Shown: in pieces, positions 21,074 through 30,943 of the stretch
Numbering within the stretch: the first letter of the stretch is position 1
How the letters are laid out: the number at the start of each line of letters is the position of its first letter
From: Syntrophomonadaceae bacterium
GTDB lineage: Bacteria > Bacillota > DSM-12270 > Thermacetogeniales > Thermacetogeniaceae
Direction: 5' to 3'
Assembly (NCBI GenBank): GCA_012839645.1
Contig: DUMY01000121.1
Coordinates: forward strand, 1 to 54,462
DNA: 54,462 bases
Made by a program: the position numbers and the translations under genes
Notes under the pieces: model-generated
Database searches by the model: none
What the model was told of the DNA's origin: nothing
Seen by the model: only the letters and a program-made list of their open reading frames with translations

Positions 21074-22735
21074 TTAGACCTCCATGATGATCGGCAGGAT
21101 CATCGGCCTCCTTCTGGTTCGCTCGTAGAAAAACTTGCCTGCAGTTTCCCTAACACAAGCTTTTATTACTGACCACTCTGTGGTCCGTCGGAGCTCACAA
21201 TCCTTGAGAGTTGATCGCACCTTTTCTCTGGCTTCTTCGATCAATTCCTCAGATTCTCTAACATAAACAAACCCACGGGAAATAATGTCCGGTCCTGCAA
21301 CCACACCACCATTCTCCTGGTTCATGGTAACAACGACAATGACAAGACCGTCCTGAGAAAGCTGCCTCCTGTCCCGGAGAACAATATTTCCCACATCCCC
21401 GACACCAAGGCCATCCACCAAAACCCGTCCAGCTGTAACTCTCCCCACCACCGAACCCTTATCACGATTAAACTCCAAAACCTGTCCGTTTTCCACGACA
21501 AAGATGCTATCCCGGGAAACCCCCACATCCTGTGCCAGTTGAGCATGTTTAATTAGATGCCGGTATTCCCCATGAACCGGGATAAAGAACTTAGGTTTTA
21601 CGAGATTTAACATCAATTTTAGTTCTTCCTGGCTGGCATGGCCTGAAACATGAACACCGGAAACTGATTCGTAGATCACCTGGGCTCCCTGCCGGAAAAG
21701 ATGATCGATGGTCCTGTGTACCATTTTTTCATTACCGGGAATGGGACTTGCAGAAATAATCACTGTATCACCCGGTATAATCTCAATTCTCTTGTGGTCA
21801 CACATAGCCATTCTGACAAGGGCAGACATTGGCTCTCCTTGGCTCCCGGTTGTTAAGACAACAATTTTATTTTTGGGATACCTGGTGACCTCATCGAGTT
21901 CTATTAAGGTTCCTTTAGGAACTTCGAGGTATCCCAGTTCTCTGGCAATATTTACTACATTGACCATGCTGCGACCGGCAACCGCTACCTTTCTATTATA
22001 TTTGGCTGCAGTAGTTATTGCCAGTTGAATACGGTGAATATTAGATGCGAAACTGGCAATAATGATCCGCTCCTTGGCATTGCGAAAGGTTTCATCAAAG
22101 GTATCGGCAACAACTCGCTCCGATAATGTATATCCCGGTCTTTCAGCATTGGTGCTGTCTGATAACAACACCAGGACACCCTCTTTGCCAAGTTCAGCAA
22201 ACTTATGGTAATCAGTTGGCTTGTTATTTATCGGTGTTTGATCAAACTTAAAGTCACCAGTATGTATAATGGTTCCCACAGGAGTTCTAATTCCTAAAGC
22301 TACCACATCCGCAATACTGTGGCTGACGTGAATAAACTCGATTTTAAATGCACCGAGTTTAATCGTCTCCCCTGCACAGACGCATTTTGTTTGCACCTGA
22401 TCAACAGAACTGCTTTCTTTCAGTTTAGCTTCCAATAGTCCCAACGTTAATTTGGTACCGTAAACAGGCACATTTACCTCCCGCAAAATATAAGGGAGTG
22501 CGCCGATGTGATCCTCGTGACCATGTGTCAGAACAATACCTCTGATGTGCTTCCTGTTTTCCACAAGATAGCTAATATCAGGGATTACCAGGTCAATGCC
22601 CAGCATTTCATCATCGGGAAACATAAGACCAGCATCGATAACAATAATATCGTTCTTGTATCGCAAGGCCATAATATTTTTCCCGATCTCCCCAAGGCCG
22701 CCCAGTGGTATTATTTGAAGACAACCGCCCTTCAT
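21074..22735 (-). CDS. rnj: Ribonuclease J
   Basis: 553 aa; LGGLGEIGKNI, TLTHGHEDHIGA-type motif (VLTHGHEDHIGALPY), SDSTNAERPG, HVSGHASQEEL. Confidence 0.97.
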   Translation of the reverse strand: MKGGCLQIIPLGGLGEIGKNIMALRYKNDIIVIDAGLMFPDDEMLGIDLVIPDISYLVENRKHIRGIVLTHGHEDHIGALPYILREVNVPVYGTKLTLGLLEAKLKESSSVDQVQTKCVCAGETIKLGAFKIEFIHVSHSIADVVALGIRTPVGTIIHTGDFKFDQTPINNKPTDYHKFAELGKEGVLVLLSDSTNAERPGYTLSERVVADTFDETFRNAKERIIIASFASNIHRIQLAITTAAKYNRKVAVAGRSMVNVVNIARELGYLEVPKGTLIELDEVTRYPKNKIVVLTTGSQGEPMSALVRMAMCDHKRIEIIPGDTVIISASPIPGNEKMVHRTIDHLFRQGAQVIYESVSGVHVSGHASQEELKLMLNLVKPKFFIPVHGEYRHLIKHAQLAQDVGVSRDSIFVVENGQVLEFNRDKGSVVGRVTAGRVLVDGLGVGDVGNIVLRDRRQLSQDGLVIVVVTMNQENGGVVAGPDIISRGFVYVRESEELIEEAREKVRSTLKDCELRRTTEWSVIKACVRETAGKFFYERTRRRPMILPIIMEV

Positions 22736-22768
22736 AATTCACCTCCTACCTGTATTTTAATAATAAAA

Positions 22769-22800
22769 AACCTACCCTCAAACGCCTCGAAAGGTAGGTT
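22769..22800 (-). terminator. Intrinsic terminator between the dapA gene and rnj
   Basis: aacctacc ... ggtaggtt; minus-strand tail TTTTTTATTATTA. Confidence 0.8.
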
Positions 22801-22877
22801 ACTATCCGCAAAACAGCCGTTCCCTTTCATGCTTTTATTATTATACTGCTTAATGCGGAAAAATACAAGAGGAGGGG

Positions 22878-23771
22878 CTAGGATAAGAGGCCTATCTCTC
22901 CCATTACCTGTTTAATGGCGTCAACCTCCTGCTCAGTTGCCCTAACAAGGGGTAAGCGCGGTGCACCCGCCTTGATGTCGATAAGTTCTACCGCTGCCTT
23001 TACTGGAACGGGGTTTGTCACAATAAATAGAACTTTATACAGTGGAAAAAGCTTTAAATGCAGTTTACGTGCAGCTTTAACTTTACCGGTTACATAAGAG
23101 GTGATCATCTCCTGTATCATTTTTCCCGCCAAGTGAGCAGCAACACTAATCACGCCATATCCGCCTACAGATAGTATGGGAAGTGTCATGGAGTCATCCC
23201 CACTATAAACCTGGAAATCACCGGGTGTCATCCTTTTGATCTCTGCCACCTGGTCCAGGCTTCCGCTTGCTTCCTTAACGGCCACAATGTTCTCTATTTC
23301 CGCTAATCTAGCAACTGTTTCCGGCAGCATATTCAGAGCTGTACGGCTCGGAACATTATATAGAATCACCGGTAATCCGGTATTCGAAGCAACAGCTTTA
23401 AAATGCCGGTATAAACCTTCCTGGCTGGGTTTATTGTAATAGGGTGTCACCAGCATAATACCATCACAGCCTATTTTTTCTGCTTGTTCGGTCAATTCAA
23501 TGGAAGCCGCCGTATTGTTGGAACCTGTTCCTGCAATGACAAATGCCTTGTCATTCACAGCTTCTTTGACTGTTTTAAAAAGCTGGCATTTTTCCTCAAC
23601 TGAAAGCACAGGCGATTCACCGGTAGTCCCCGAAACCACAATCCCCTCTGATCCCGTTTCTACCAGGTGATGCGCCAGTTTCCCCGCTTCTTCATAGTTA
23701 ACTTCACCATTTTCCTTCATCGGGGTAACCATTGCCGTTAAAATACGCCCAAAATCCTTCACCTTAGTCAC
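22878..23771 (-). CDS. dapA: 4-hydroxy-tetrahydrodipicolinate synthase
   Basis: 297 aa; GTTGESPVLS, YYNKPSQEGLYRHF, YNVPSRTA, VKEASGS. Confidence 0.97.
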   Translation of the reverse strand: MTKVKDFGRILTAMVTPMKENGEVNYEEAGKLAHHLVETGSEGIVVSGTTGESPVLSVEEKCQLFKTVKEAVNDKAFVIAGTGSNNTAASIELTEQAEKIGCDGIMLVTPYYNKPSQEGLYRHFKAVASNTGLPVILYNVPSRTALNMLPETVARLAEIENIVAVKEASGSLDQVAEIKRMTPGDFQVYSGDDSMTLPILSVGGYGVISVAAHLAGKMIQEMITSYVTGKVKAARKLHLKLFPLYKVLFIVTNPVPVKAAVELIDIKAGAPRLPLVRATEQEVDAIKQVMGEIGLLS

Positions 23772-23791
23772 TCCTCATTAAAAATATCCGT

Positions 23792-24808
23792 TTATAACAG
23801 GTTTCTGCTACAAAGGAGTTCGGCAATTTGTACTGCATTAGTCGCCGCTCCCTTACGCAGCTGATCCGAGACAATCCAAAAATTTAATCCTCGTTCTTGA
23901 GAATAGTCATTTCTAATTCTACCCACAAATACCTCATCACGACCCGATGTAAATATAGGCATTGGATACTCAAGTTTCTCTGGAGCATCCTGTACCGTAA
24001 TCCCCGGGGCGTTACTCAAGATTTCCTTGGCTTCCTGTGCTGTCAGTTTCCCTTCAGTTTCAATATTTACAGATTCGGAATGGCTGCACAGCACTGGAAC
24101 CCGAACAGTTGTCGCAGTAATCTGTATTTCCGGATCATGAAGGATCTTTCGGGTTTCATGGAGCAGCTTCAACTCCTCCCTGGAATAGCTGTTTTCATTA
24201 AACACATCAATATGCGGGATCAGATTAAATGCAATTTGATGATCGAAAGCCTTAGGCTGCTCAACCTCTTCTCCATCAAGTACTTGCCTGGTTTGCAGCA
24301 GCAGTTCATCCACCGCTTCCCTTCCTGCACCTGATACCGCCTGCATTGTAGTAACAACTGCTCTTTTCACCTTGGCAATTTTATGAATTGGGTTCAAGGG
24401 CACAACAAAGATGGTTGTGGAACAGTTGGGATTAGAGATGATACCACGGTGTTTTTCCACATCATCAGGGTTTACCTCTGGAACTACCAGGGGTACATCT
24501 GGATCCATCCTGAAGGCACTGCTGTTGTCAATGGCTACAGCACCCCTTTTTACAGCTTCAGGAACTAACTCTTTGCTGACAGGACCTCCTGCAAAAAATA
24601 CAAGATCAACGCCTTCAAAAGAATCGGGTTTAGCTTCGAAAACCGTCAGTTCTTCACCACAATATTTTAACTTCTTTCCCTGCGACCTGGCACTTGCTAA
24701 GAGCTTAAGGTTTGATATGGGAAATTTCCTTTCCTGAAGAACAGCCATTAGCTCCTGACCAACAACACCTGTTGCTCCAACAATAGCGACATGAAAACCC
24801 TTAGACAT
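23792..24808 (-). CDS. asd: Aspartate-semialdehyde dehydrogenase
   Basis: 338 aa; VAIVGATGVVGQEL, SNPNCSTT, QAVSGAGR. Confidence 0.97.
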   Translation of the reverse strand: MSKGFHVAIVGATGVVGQELMAVLQERKFPISNLKLLASARSQGKKLKYCGEELTVFEAKPDSFEGVDLVFFAGGPVSKELVPEAVKRGAVAIDNSSAFRMDPDVPLVVPEVNPDDVEKHRGIISNPNCSTTIFVVPLNPIHKIAKVKRAVVTTMQAVSGAGREAVDELLLQTRQVLDGEEVEQPKAFDHQIAFNLIPHIDVFNENSYSREELKLLHETRKILHDPEIQITATTVRVPVLCSHSESVNIETEGKLTAQEAKEILSNAPGITVQDAPEKLEYPMPIFTSGRDEVFVGRIRNDYSQERGLNFWIVSDQLRKGAATNAVQIAELLCSRNLL

Positions 24809-24886
24809 TCAATTATTACCTCCTACTATCTCAGGTCACTATAGAATAAAATTTGACATCAAATCAAAATGTCCTTTTGGTTGGTA

Positions 24887-25489
24887 TTAATTAACTTTAC
24901 ATTCTACTAAAACAGGTTGAATCTGCTCACCCTCCAGAGCATGGAAAATGGTATCTATTATTTTATCCATTCGGGCTACTAAGGAATTCGGTTTTAAAGC
25001 GGGATTATCCTGCCCAAAGGGTACTAAGTAAATACTCTTTGTATTAAGTAAGATAGCAATATTCTTGGCATTAAAACCGAGACCGTCATTCGTAGAAATG
25101 GCAATCACAACAGGCCGCTGGTTGCGCAGATGTGCTTTAATCGCCATTAGAGCAGGGGTATCAGTTATTCCATTAGCCAGTTTGGCTAGAGTATTACCAG
25201 TACAAGGTGCTGCAACCAAAATATCAAACAGTTTACCGGGACCAACGGGTTCAGCCTCTACAATCGTTTTGATCAATGACTTTTTTGTTAATTCCTCCAG
25301 TTTAGCACACCATTCTGATGATTTGCCAAATCTGGTATCTGTAGTACTCACAGCGTAAGAAACAACAGGAAAGACCTCTGCTCCCTCAGCTATTATTTTC
25401 TCTATTTCTGTTATTATTTGTGTAAGTGTGCAATGGGAACCTGTTACTACAAACCCCACCCGGATACCTTTAAGACGCATTTCAGGCAC
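24887..25489 (-). CDS. dpaB: Dipicolinate synthase subunit B (flavoprotein)
   Basis: 200 aa; GIRVGFVVTGSHCTL, VAAPCTGNTLAKLANGITDTPALMAIKAHLRN. Confidence 0.96.
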   Translation of the reverse strand: MPEMRLKGIRVGFVVTGSHCTLTQIITEIEKIIAEGAEVFPVVSYAVSTTDTRFGKSSEWCAKLEELTKKSLIKTIVEAEPVGPGKLFDILVAAPCTGNTLAKLANGITDTPALMAIKAHLRNQRPVVIAISTNDGLGFNAKNIAILLNTKSIYLVPFGQDNPALKPNSLVARMDKIIDTIFHALEGEQIQPVLVECKVN

Positions 25490-25505
25490 CTCCCATACCT
25501 ATTCT

Positions 25506-26405
25506 CTAAAAATACTCATGAGGCACTTCTCTGAGAATAAGTTGGGGAATAACCTGAGCCAGGATCTTGCCGCTTGTTTTTGGTGCGACCATTCCCGGTA
25601 AACTCGGAGTCAAAATAGCCTGAAGTCCCAACTTCTTCGCCGCAGTAAAATCAGTTCCACCAGGAGAAGAAGCAATGTCGATAATCAGGGTGTCCTTATT
25701 GAGAAAACAAAGTAGTTTTTCATCCAGTATCAAAGCTGGTATTGTGTTGAAGATTACATCAGCCTCAGAAATCGACTGGTGCAATTGGCTGCAGTGCAAA
25801 GGACGGTAACCCATTTCAATAGCACGGGAAAGATCTGAGCGTTTCCTAGCAACAACAGTTGTTTTGGCCCCGATACTCTGGAGCATCCGGGCCAGGGTTT
25901 TTCCAAGTCTTCCAAAACCCAATACAAAGGAATTGCTTCCATGGATAGTGATCGCAAGCTTTTCCATGGCTAACTGCAGAGCACCTTCAGCAGAAGGAAT
26001 AGAATTCAACACAGCAACAGTGTCCATCTCGGCAATTTCGACCATCTTCCAACGATACTTAAGTGCCCATTCCTTCACAAAATCCCGGGCAAAACCGATA
26101 ATCACAAGAACCCCTTCAGGGATGGCAGCGGCAATTTCAGGGGACAGCCGTAGAGTAATATCCTGGTCATGGGTTTTAATGTTCCCCTCCAAATCTGTGC
26201 CACCCATAGGGAGTATAAGAACCTGAGCCTTGTGCAGAGCCATTTCCAAATGATCTACAAGGCGAACCTGGCTAAGCTCAGGACAAGGGGAAAATCCTAT
26301 TGCTGATACACTTGCACCCAATTTAACAAGATCCTGCATCAGGTAGATATCGCGCTGGTCGCCTCCGATAACAGCTATTTTGATTCCCCTCAAATCCAAG
26401 CTCAT
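25506..26405 (-). CDS. dpaA: Dipicolinate synthase subunit A
   Basis: 299 aa; IAVIGGDQRDIYL, VLGFGRLGKTLARML, IDIASSPGGTDF. Confidence 0.96.
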   Translation of the reverse strand: MSLDLRGIKIAVIGGDQRDIYLMQDLVKLGASVSAIGFSPCPELSQVRLVDHLEMALHKAQVLILPMGGTDLEGNIKTHDQDITLRLSPEIAAAIPEGVLVIIGFARDFVKEWALKYRWKMVEIAEMDTVAVLNSIPSAEGALQLAMEKLAITIHGSNSFVLGFGRLGKTLARMLQSIGAKTTVVARKRSDLSRAIEMGYRPLHCSQLHQSISEADVIFNTIPALILDEKLLCFLNKDTLIIDIASSPGGTDFTAAKKLGLQAILTPSLPGMVAPKTSGKILAQVIPQLILREVPHEYF

Positions 26406-26481
26406 TTTTCATTCCCCTCCTTTCCCTCATATTGCTGGCGGTAACAGTATATGAGAAAAAAAAGAAGAAGGTGCCATGCAT

Positions 26482-27288
26482 TTAGTCAAGAATCTTTTCA
26501 AGGCCGATAACTACTCCCTTGAGTTCACGAACCTTACGAATAGCCATTAAGACCCCGGGCATAAAGGACTCCCGGTGCAGGGAATCATGCCTGATGGTAA
26601 GCGTCTGCCCAGGTGAACCAAAGATCACCTCCTGGTGAGCAACCAGGCCGGGCAAGCGTACACTATGAATTCTGATTCCTTCCGATTCTCCACCCCTTGC
26701 TCCGGTCAATTTTTCGTATTCCTCCGGATGCCCCTGTGTAAAGGGTTCTCTTTCCTGTTGAATCATCTGTGCAGTTTTGAGTGCAGTACCAGAAGGGGCA
26801 TCGATCTTTTGATCGTGATGCATTTCAATTATTTCTACATTATTGAAGTAACGGGCTGCATACCTAGCAAAATCCATCATCAACACTGCTCCAAGGGCGA
26901 AATTGGGTACAATCAAGACTGCCCTATCAGCCCTTTCAGACAGCTTTTGTAATTCAGCAATTCCTACCACATCTAATCCTGTTGTGCCAATTACAGGTGC
27001 TGCCCCATTTTCTAGAGCTGTTTTAGCATTCTCTAGAACAGCCTGGGGGTTTGTAAAATCGACCACAACATCTGCCTGAGTAGATGCCAGAACCTGATTC
27101 AGGTGTTCACTTACCTTGATCTCACAATCAGGGACTCTGATTATATCCCCTAAATCTACCCCAGCTTCTCTGGGATCCACTGCCCCCACAAGCCTCAGTT
27201 CAGGTTCTTCAGCAAGAACCGCTTTTGCTGTTTCACTGCCCATTTTTCCCGCAACTCCGGTGATTACTATACTAATTTCGTTACTCAC
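26482..27288 (-). CDS. dapB: 4-hydroxy-tetrahydrodipicolinate reductase
   Basis: 268 aa; VTGVAGKMGSETAKAV, EMHHDQKIDAPSGTAL. Confidence 0.97.
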   Translation of the reverse strand: MSNEISIVITGVAGKMGSETAKAVLAEEPELRLVGAVDPREAGVDLGDIIRVPDCEIKVSEHLNQVLASTQADVVVDFTNPQAVLENAKTALENGAAPVIGTTGLDVVGIAELQKLSERADRAVLIVPNFALGAVLMMDFARYAARYFNNVEIIEMHHDQKIDAPSGTALKTAQMIQQEREPFTQGHPEEYEKLTGARGGESEGIRIHSVRLPGLVAHQEVIFGSPGQTLTIRHDSLHRESFMPGVLMAIRKVRELKGVVIGLEKILD

Positions 27289-27387
27289 GTTGAATCTGCC
27301 CCATTTCTTTAGAACGATGTTGCCTTTATTCTTATATAGATGACGCTTTATGTCAATAAAAGCTTTCTCTTTTCGAATAATAAAAAA

Positions 27388-27404
27388 ACCCGGGGACCGG
27401 GTTC
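27388..27404. terminator. Intrinsic terminator downstream of ymxH-like gene
   Basis: aacccgg gga ccgggtt with T-rich tracts on both sides. Confidence 0.8.
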
Positions 27405-27416
27405 TTTTTTGGCTTT

Positions 27417-27683
27417 CTACAAATACCTTTTATACTGCGAATAGGTTTCATCTAAGTCGACAATGATTACTTCACTGCCCACCTTTTTAACCGATGACCA
27501 AGGTATCTCTATTTCCTGTCTGTCTATCCAAAGGCCTAAAAAATTGGAACGTCCCGGAAGAACAATTGATACAACCTCTCCACTTTCAGGATCAATGACC
27601 ATATCTGAATCCCCAATAGTGCCAAGGCGCATCCCGTCAAATATATTAATGATTTCCTTACCTACCAGATCACTTAAACGCAT
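27417..27683 (-). CDS. YlmC/YmxH family PRC-barrel sporulation protein
   Basis: MRLSDLVGKEIINIFDGMRLGTIGDSDMVIDPESGEVVSIVLPG; start at 27683 after GGGGGGAGAGGA RBS. Confidence 0.92.
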   Translation of the reverse strand: MRLSDLVGKEIINIFDGMRLGTIGDSDMVIDPESGEVVSIVLPGRSNFLGLWIDRQEIEIPWSSVKKVGSEVIIVDLDETYSQYKRYL

Positions 27684-27734
27684 TCCTCTCCCCCCTTCGC
27701 CCTCTGCTTTGTATTTATGAATCAAATACTGGAA

Positions 27735-28997
27735 TTATGTTCGGGAAACAGCAAAAGGGTATCTGATTTTATCTTTGGTAAGGGGCCCCAGCACAGTTAT
27801 TGTCATCTGCTCCGGATCAAATAGTTCCCGGGCAAAAGACTGCACATCCTCTTCAGTCAGCGCATTGATCTTCTTCAGGATTTCTTCGATAGTAATAAAT
27901 CTATTATAAACCAGTTCTGATTTCCCCAGACGGTGCATACGCTGGAGAACACTCTCTTGAGACAGCAGTAGCCCCCCTCTTACCTGCGTCTTAGCCCTGA
28001 TTAATTCCTTTTTTGATATACCGAATTCTTTTATCGCCTGTATCTGTTCCCAACTTAAATCCAAAACCTCCTGGCAGTTAGCCGGATTTGTCCCCGCATA
28101 AATGGTAAACAACCCGCTGTCCAGAAAAGCCAGATAATAGCTGTAGATAGCATAAACCAAAGCGCGTTCCTCTCGGACCCGTTGAAAAAGGCGAGAGCTG
28201 GCCCCTCCTCCTAAAATGTTATTGATAATCTGTAGACAATAAACATTTTCGTCATATAAAGATACCCCTGGCACACCCATGCAGATCTGCACCTGTTCTA
28301 AATCTCGGTAATAGCTCTTTACTGCTGCTCTGTTTTGGGGAGGAGTAATTCGGTTTTCGATCTTTCCAGCAGGTAAAGATGCCAAGGTTGACTCTAAAAG
28401 ATCAACTGCTTCTCTATGCTCAAATCTGCCTGCCAAAGCCACTACCAGATTTGATGGACAATAATGGCGCTTATAAAAAGAAAGGAGCCGGTCTCTATCG
28501 ATTCTGGATAAAGAATCCATTGTCCCGATTATCGGTCGCCCTAAGGGATGTCCGTCCCACATGGTCTGAGAGAAATAGTCATGGATGATATCATCCGGTG
28601 TATCTTCATACATACTGATCTCTTCTGCAACAACATTTTTCTCCCGATCCAGATCTTGTTCACGAAACAAAGAGTTAAACAGCATATCACTGAGCACATC
28701 CACCGCCAAAGGGAGATGCTCTTCTAGAACTCTCACAAAATAGCACGTGTATTCCTTGCTTGTAAAGGCATTAAGCTGGCCACCCACCTCTTCGATGGCT
28801 TCAGCAATCTGTTTAGCCTCCCTCTTGGCTGTTCCCTTAAACAACAGGTGTTCAATCAGGTGTGAAACGCCTGCTTCCTCAGGTTCCTCGAGACGAGACC
28901 CAGTTTTTACCCAAAAACCAACGGCTACTGAGTGCACTCCTGGTACTTCTTCAGCAACAATCGTAACTCCGTTATCCAGTACATCCTTATAATACAT
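27735..28997 (-). CDS. M16 family zinc peptidase
   Basis: HLIEHLLFKGT (inverted zinc motif HxxEH), GGGASSRLFQRVRE. Confidence 0.95.
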   Translation of the reverse strand: MYYKDVLDNGVTIVAEEVPGVHSVAVGFWVKTGSRLEEPEEAGVSHLIEHLLFKGTAKREAKQIAEAIEEVGGQLNAFTSKEYTCYFVRVLEEHLPLAVDVLSDMLFNSLFREQDLDREKNVVAEEISMYEDTPDDIIHDYFSQTMWDGHPLGRPIIGTMDSLSRIDRDRLLSFYKRHYCPSNLVVALAGRFEHREAVDLLESTLASLPAGKIENRITPPQNRAAVKSYYRDLEQVQICMGVPGVSLYDENVYCLQIINNILGGGASSRLFQRVREERALVYAIYSYYLAFLDSGLFTIYAGTNPANCQEVLDLSWEQIQAIKEFGISKKELIRAKTQVRGGLLLSQESVLQRMHRLGKSELVYNRFITIEEILKKINALTEEDVQSFARELFDPEQMTITVLGPLTKDKIRYPFAVSRT

Positions 28998-29017
28998 CGT
29001 TGTGCCCTCCATTTTTC

Positions 29018-30133
29018 TCATTTTCCCTTTCTCATCCAGAAAGAACGTCTAGGAACATCTTGAAGCACTATCAGCTCAGTGGAGCAAATAATGTTATTCT
29101 CCAATCTGATCTCTATTCGACCGGCAGGTTCTCCTTTCCTGCAAGGCGCCCTCAGGCTAGATTTAAGGTAGAGCCTCTTATCTACTAGCGGCAGCTGCTG
29201 CGGTGAAACCATTAAGGATATATCGCTTGCAGTGCCTACTGCAGCTGTATCACAGGATCCCCTTTTTACCGGCACCTGGTATAATGTTTTTTTGCCTTTA
29301 ACAGCAGTATAGTGACAGTTTTTTGCGCCGTATTCCATAAGCTTTAGAGTATCAGCATAGCGGTTACTGCTTCCAAGAACCACGCTGATCAAAAGGTGCC
29401 CTTTGTTTTTGGCAGCCGCTACCAAGCATTCTCCTGCCTCACTGGTTGTTCCAGTTTTCACACCAATAATCTCAATGTCACCATCTTTATGCCCTAAAAT
29501 CCTGTTTGTATTATCTAAAATAATAACATCACTTCCAGAGAGTTCTATAATCCGGTCGCTTTTGGTTCCGACTATTTGCCGAAAGTCATTGTTTCTCAAG
29601 GCATATCGAGTAATTCTAGCAAGGTCATAGGCGCTTACAGCATGTCCATCCTGGGGGAGCCCGTGTGGATTAGAAAAATTGTTCTGCCAACAGCCGACGG
29701 TCTTAGCTTTATAATTCATCAAAGCTGCGAATTGCTCTTCACTTCCAGCCATGTGAACAGCAATAGCAGCTGCGGCATCATTTCCGGAATTGATCAAGGC
29801 TCCTTTTGTGATATCATAAAGGCTGAATTTTTGTCCGGTTTTAAGGTAGAGGCTTGTCCCTTCAAGGGAAGCGGAGTAAGGATCAACCATCACAGATTCC
29901 TTTCCGTCTCCCAATTCCAGGCTCAGAAGCCCAGCTAATACCTTTGTTGTACTGGCCGGAGGAAGCGGTTTGGTGGCATTGTAAGTGTAGAGGGCAGCAC
30001 CGGACTGATAATCCATTAATACCGCAGCATCAGCCGTGAGCGAAAGTTCGCCTGCTGTACAGGCTTTACTACTCGGTATTAATAATAAAACCATAAATAT
30101 TATGGGCAACAGACAGCGCAGACTTCCCCTCAT
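29018..30133 (-). CDS. D-alanyl-D-alanine carboxypeptidase (S11)
   Basis: 371 aa; signal-like N-terminus, PASTTK, SGN, KTGTT motifs. Confidence 0.94.
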   Translation of the reverse strand: MRGSLRCLLPIIFMVLLLIPSSKACTAGELSLTADAAVLMDYQSGAALYTYNATKPLPPASTTKVLAGLLSLELGDGKESVMVDPYSASLEGTSLYLKTGQKFSLYDITKGALINSGNDAAAAIAVHMAGSEEQFAALMNYKAKTVGCWQNNFSNPHGLPQDGHAVSAYDLARITRYALRNNDFRQIVGTKSDRIIELSGSDVIILDNTNRILGHKDGDIEIIGVKTGTTSEAGECLVAAAKNKGHLLISVVLGSSNRYADTLKLMEYGAKNCHYTAVKGKKTLYQVPVKRGSCDTAAVGTASDISLMVSPQQLPLVDKRLYLKSSLRAPCRKGEPAGRIEIRLENNIICSTELIVLQDVPRRSFWMRKGK

Positions 30134-30175
30134 CTGACTTTGGTTCCTCCTTCAAAGTAATAAGAATCAAACCAG

Positions 30176-30880
30176 TTAACCAGCTATTAGTTTTTCCAAA
30201 GGCACAACTTGATAACCCTGCTCCTGCAGCCCCTTGATCATTTCAGGTAATGCCTTATTTGTTTGTTCTGTGGGATGCATGAGAATAATTCCGCCGTTCT
30301 GGATGCCGTCAAGCACCCGGGATGTAATCTCTGCTGGCGGCGGCTTTTGCCAGTCCACCGTATCTACCGTCCAAAGAATTACCTGGTGTCCTGTCTTAAA
30401 AGCAGCATCCAAGACTGTATCATTGAACTCTCCATATGGCGGAGCAAAGTAACGTGTTTTCTTTTGTGCTGCCTGATGGATCATATCTGATGTTTTCTGG
30501 ATCTCTTCCATGTTTTCATCAAGAGCTAGCTCATTTACATGAGGATGTGAAAAACCGTGGTTGCCAATTTCATGACCAAGGTTGGCAATCTTTTGGATAA
30601 GTTTTGGGTTTTCTTTAGCCCATCTTCCAGTGATAAAAAACGCTGCCTTGACACGGTTTTCTTTTAGTATATCCAGCATGGCGGGAAGATGCTCTTCCCC
30701 CCAATCCACATTTACAGTTATCGATACTTGCTTTTTTGCGGGATTCCCCTGGTATATAGGTTTTTTTCTTTGAAAAACCTGTTCTGTAGCAGAAGTAGCA
30801 GTAAAAATAAAGATGACCAACAAGAGAAGGACAGTAGCCCCCAAGAATAAACTCCTTTTTCTCCAGAAAAAAACAAACAC
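30176..30880 (-). CDS. Polysaccharide deacetylase family protein (CE4)
   Basis: 234 aa; VNVDWGEEHLPAMLDIL, GHEIGNHGFSHPHVNEL, RYFAPPYGEFND, ILMHPTEQT. Confidence 0.93.
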   Translation of the reverse strand: MFVFFWRKRSLFLGATVLLLLVIFIFTATSATEQVFQRKKPIYQGNPAKKQVSITVNVDWGEEHLPAMLDILKENRVKAAFFITGRWAKENPKLIQKIANLGHEIGNHGFSHPHVNELALDENMEEIQKTSDMIHQAAQKKTRYFAPPYGEFNDTVLDAAFKTGHQVILWTVDTVDWQKPPPAEITSRVLDGIQNGGIILMHPTEQTNKALPEMIKGLQEQGYQVVPLEKLIAG

Positions 30881-30943
30881 TTCCGCACCCCCTGAATAAA
30901 ATTGTATTCCGGGGGATGGGAAGATATTTGCTAGTTTTATTCC

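Noticed and set aside
24809-24886. Possible lysine riboswitch near the asd/dap genes
   Set aside because: Intergenic gaps in the dapB-dpaA-dpaB-asd-dapA block are too short for an L-box and no matching structure was seen.
27335-27360. Promoter-like TTGACA upstream of dapB
   Set aside because: The -35 is perfect but the -10 (TAAGAA/AAGAAT) is ambiguous in spacing, so not listed as a feature.
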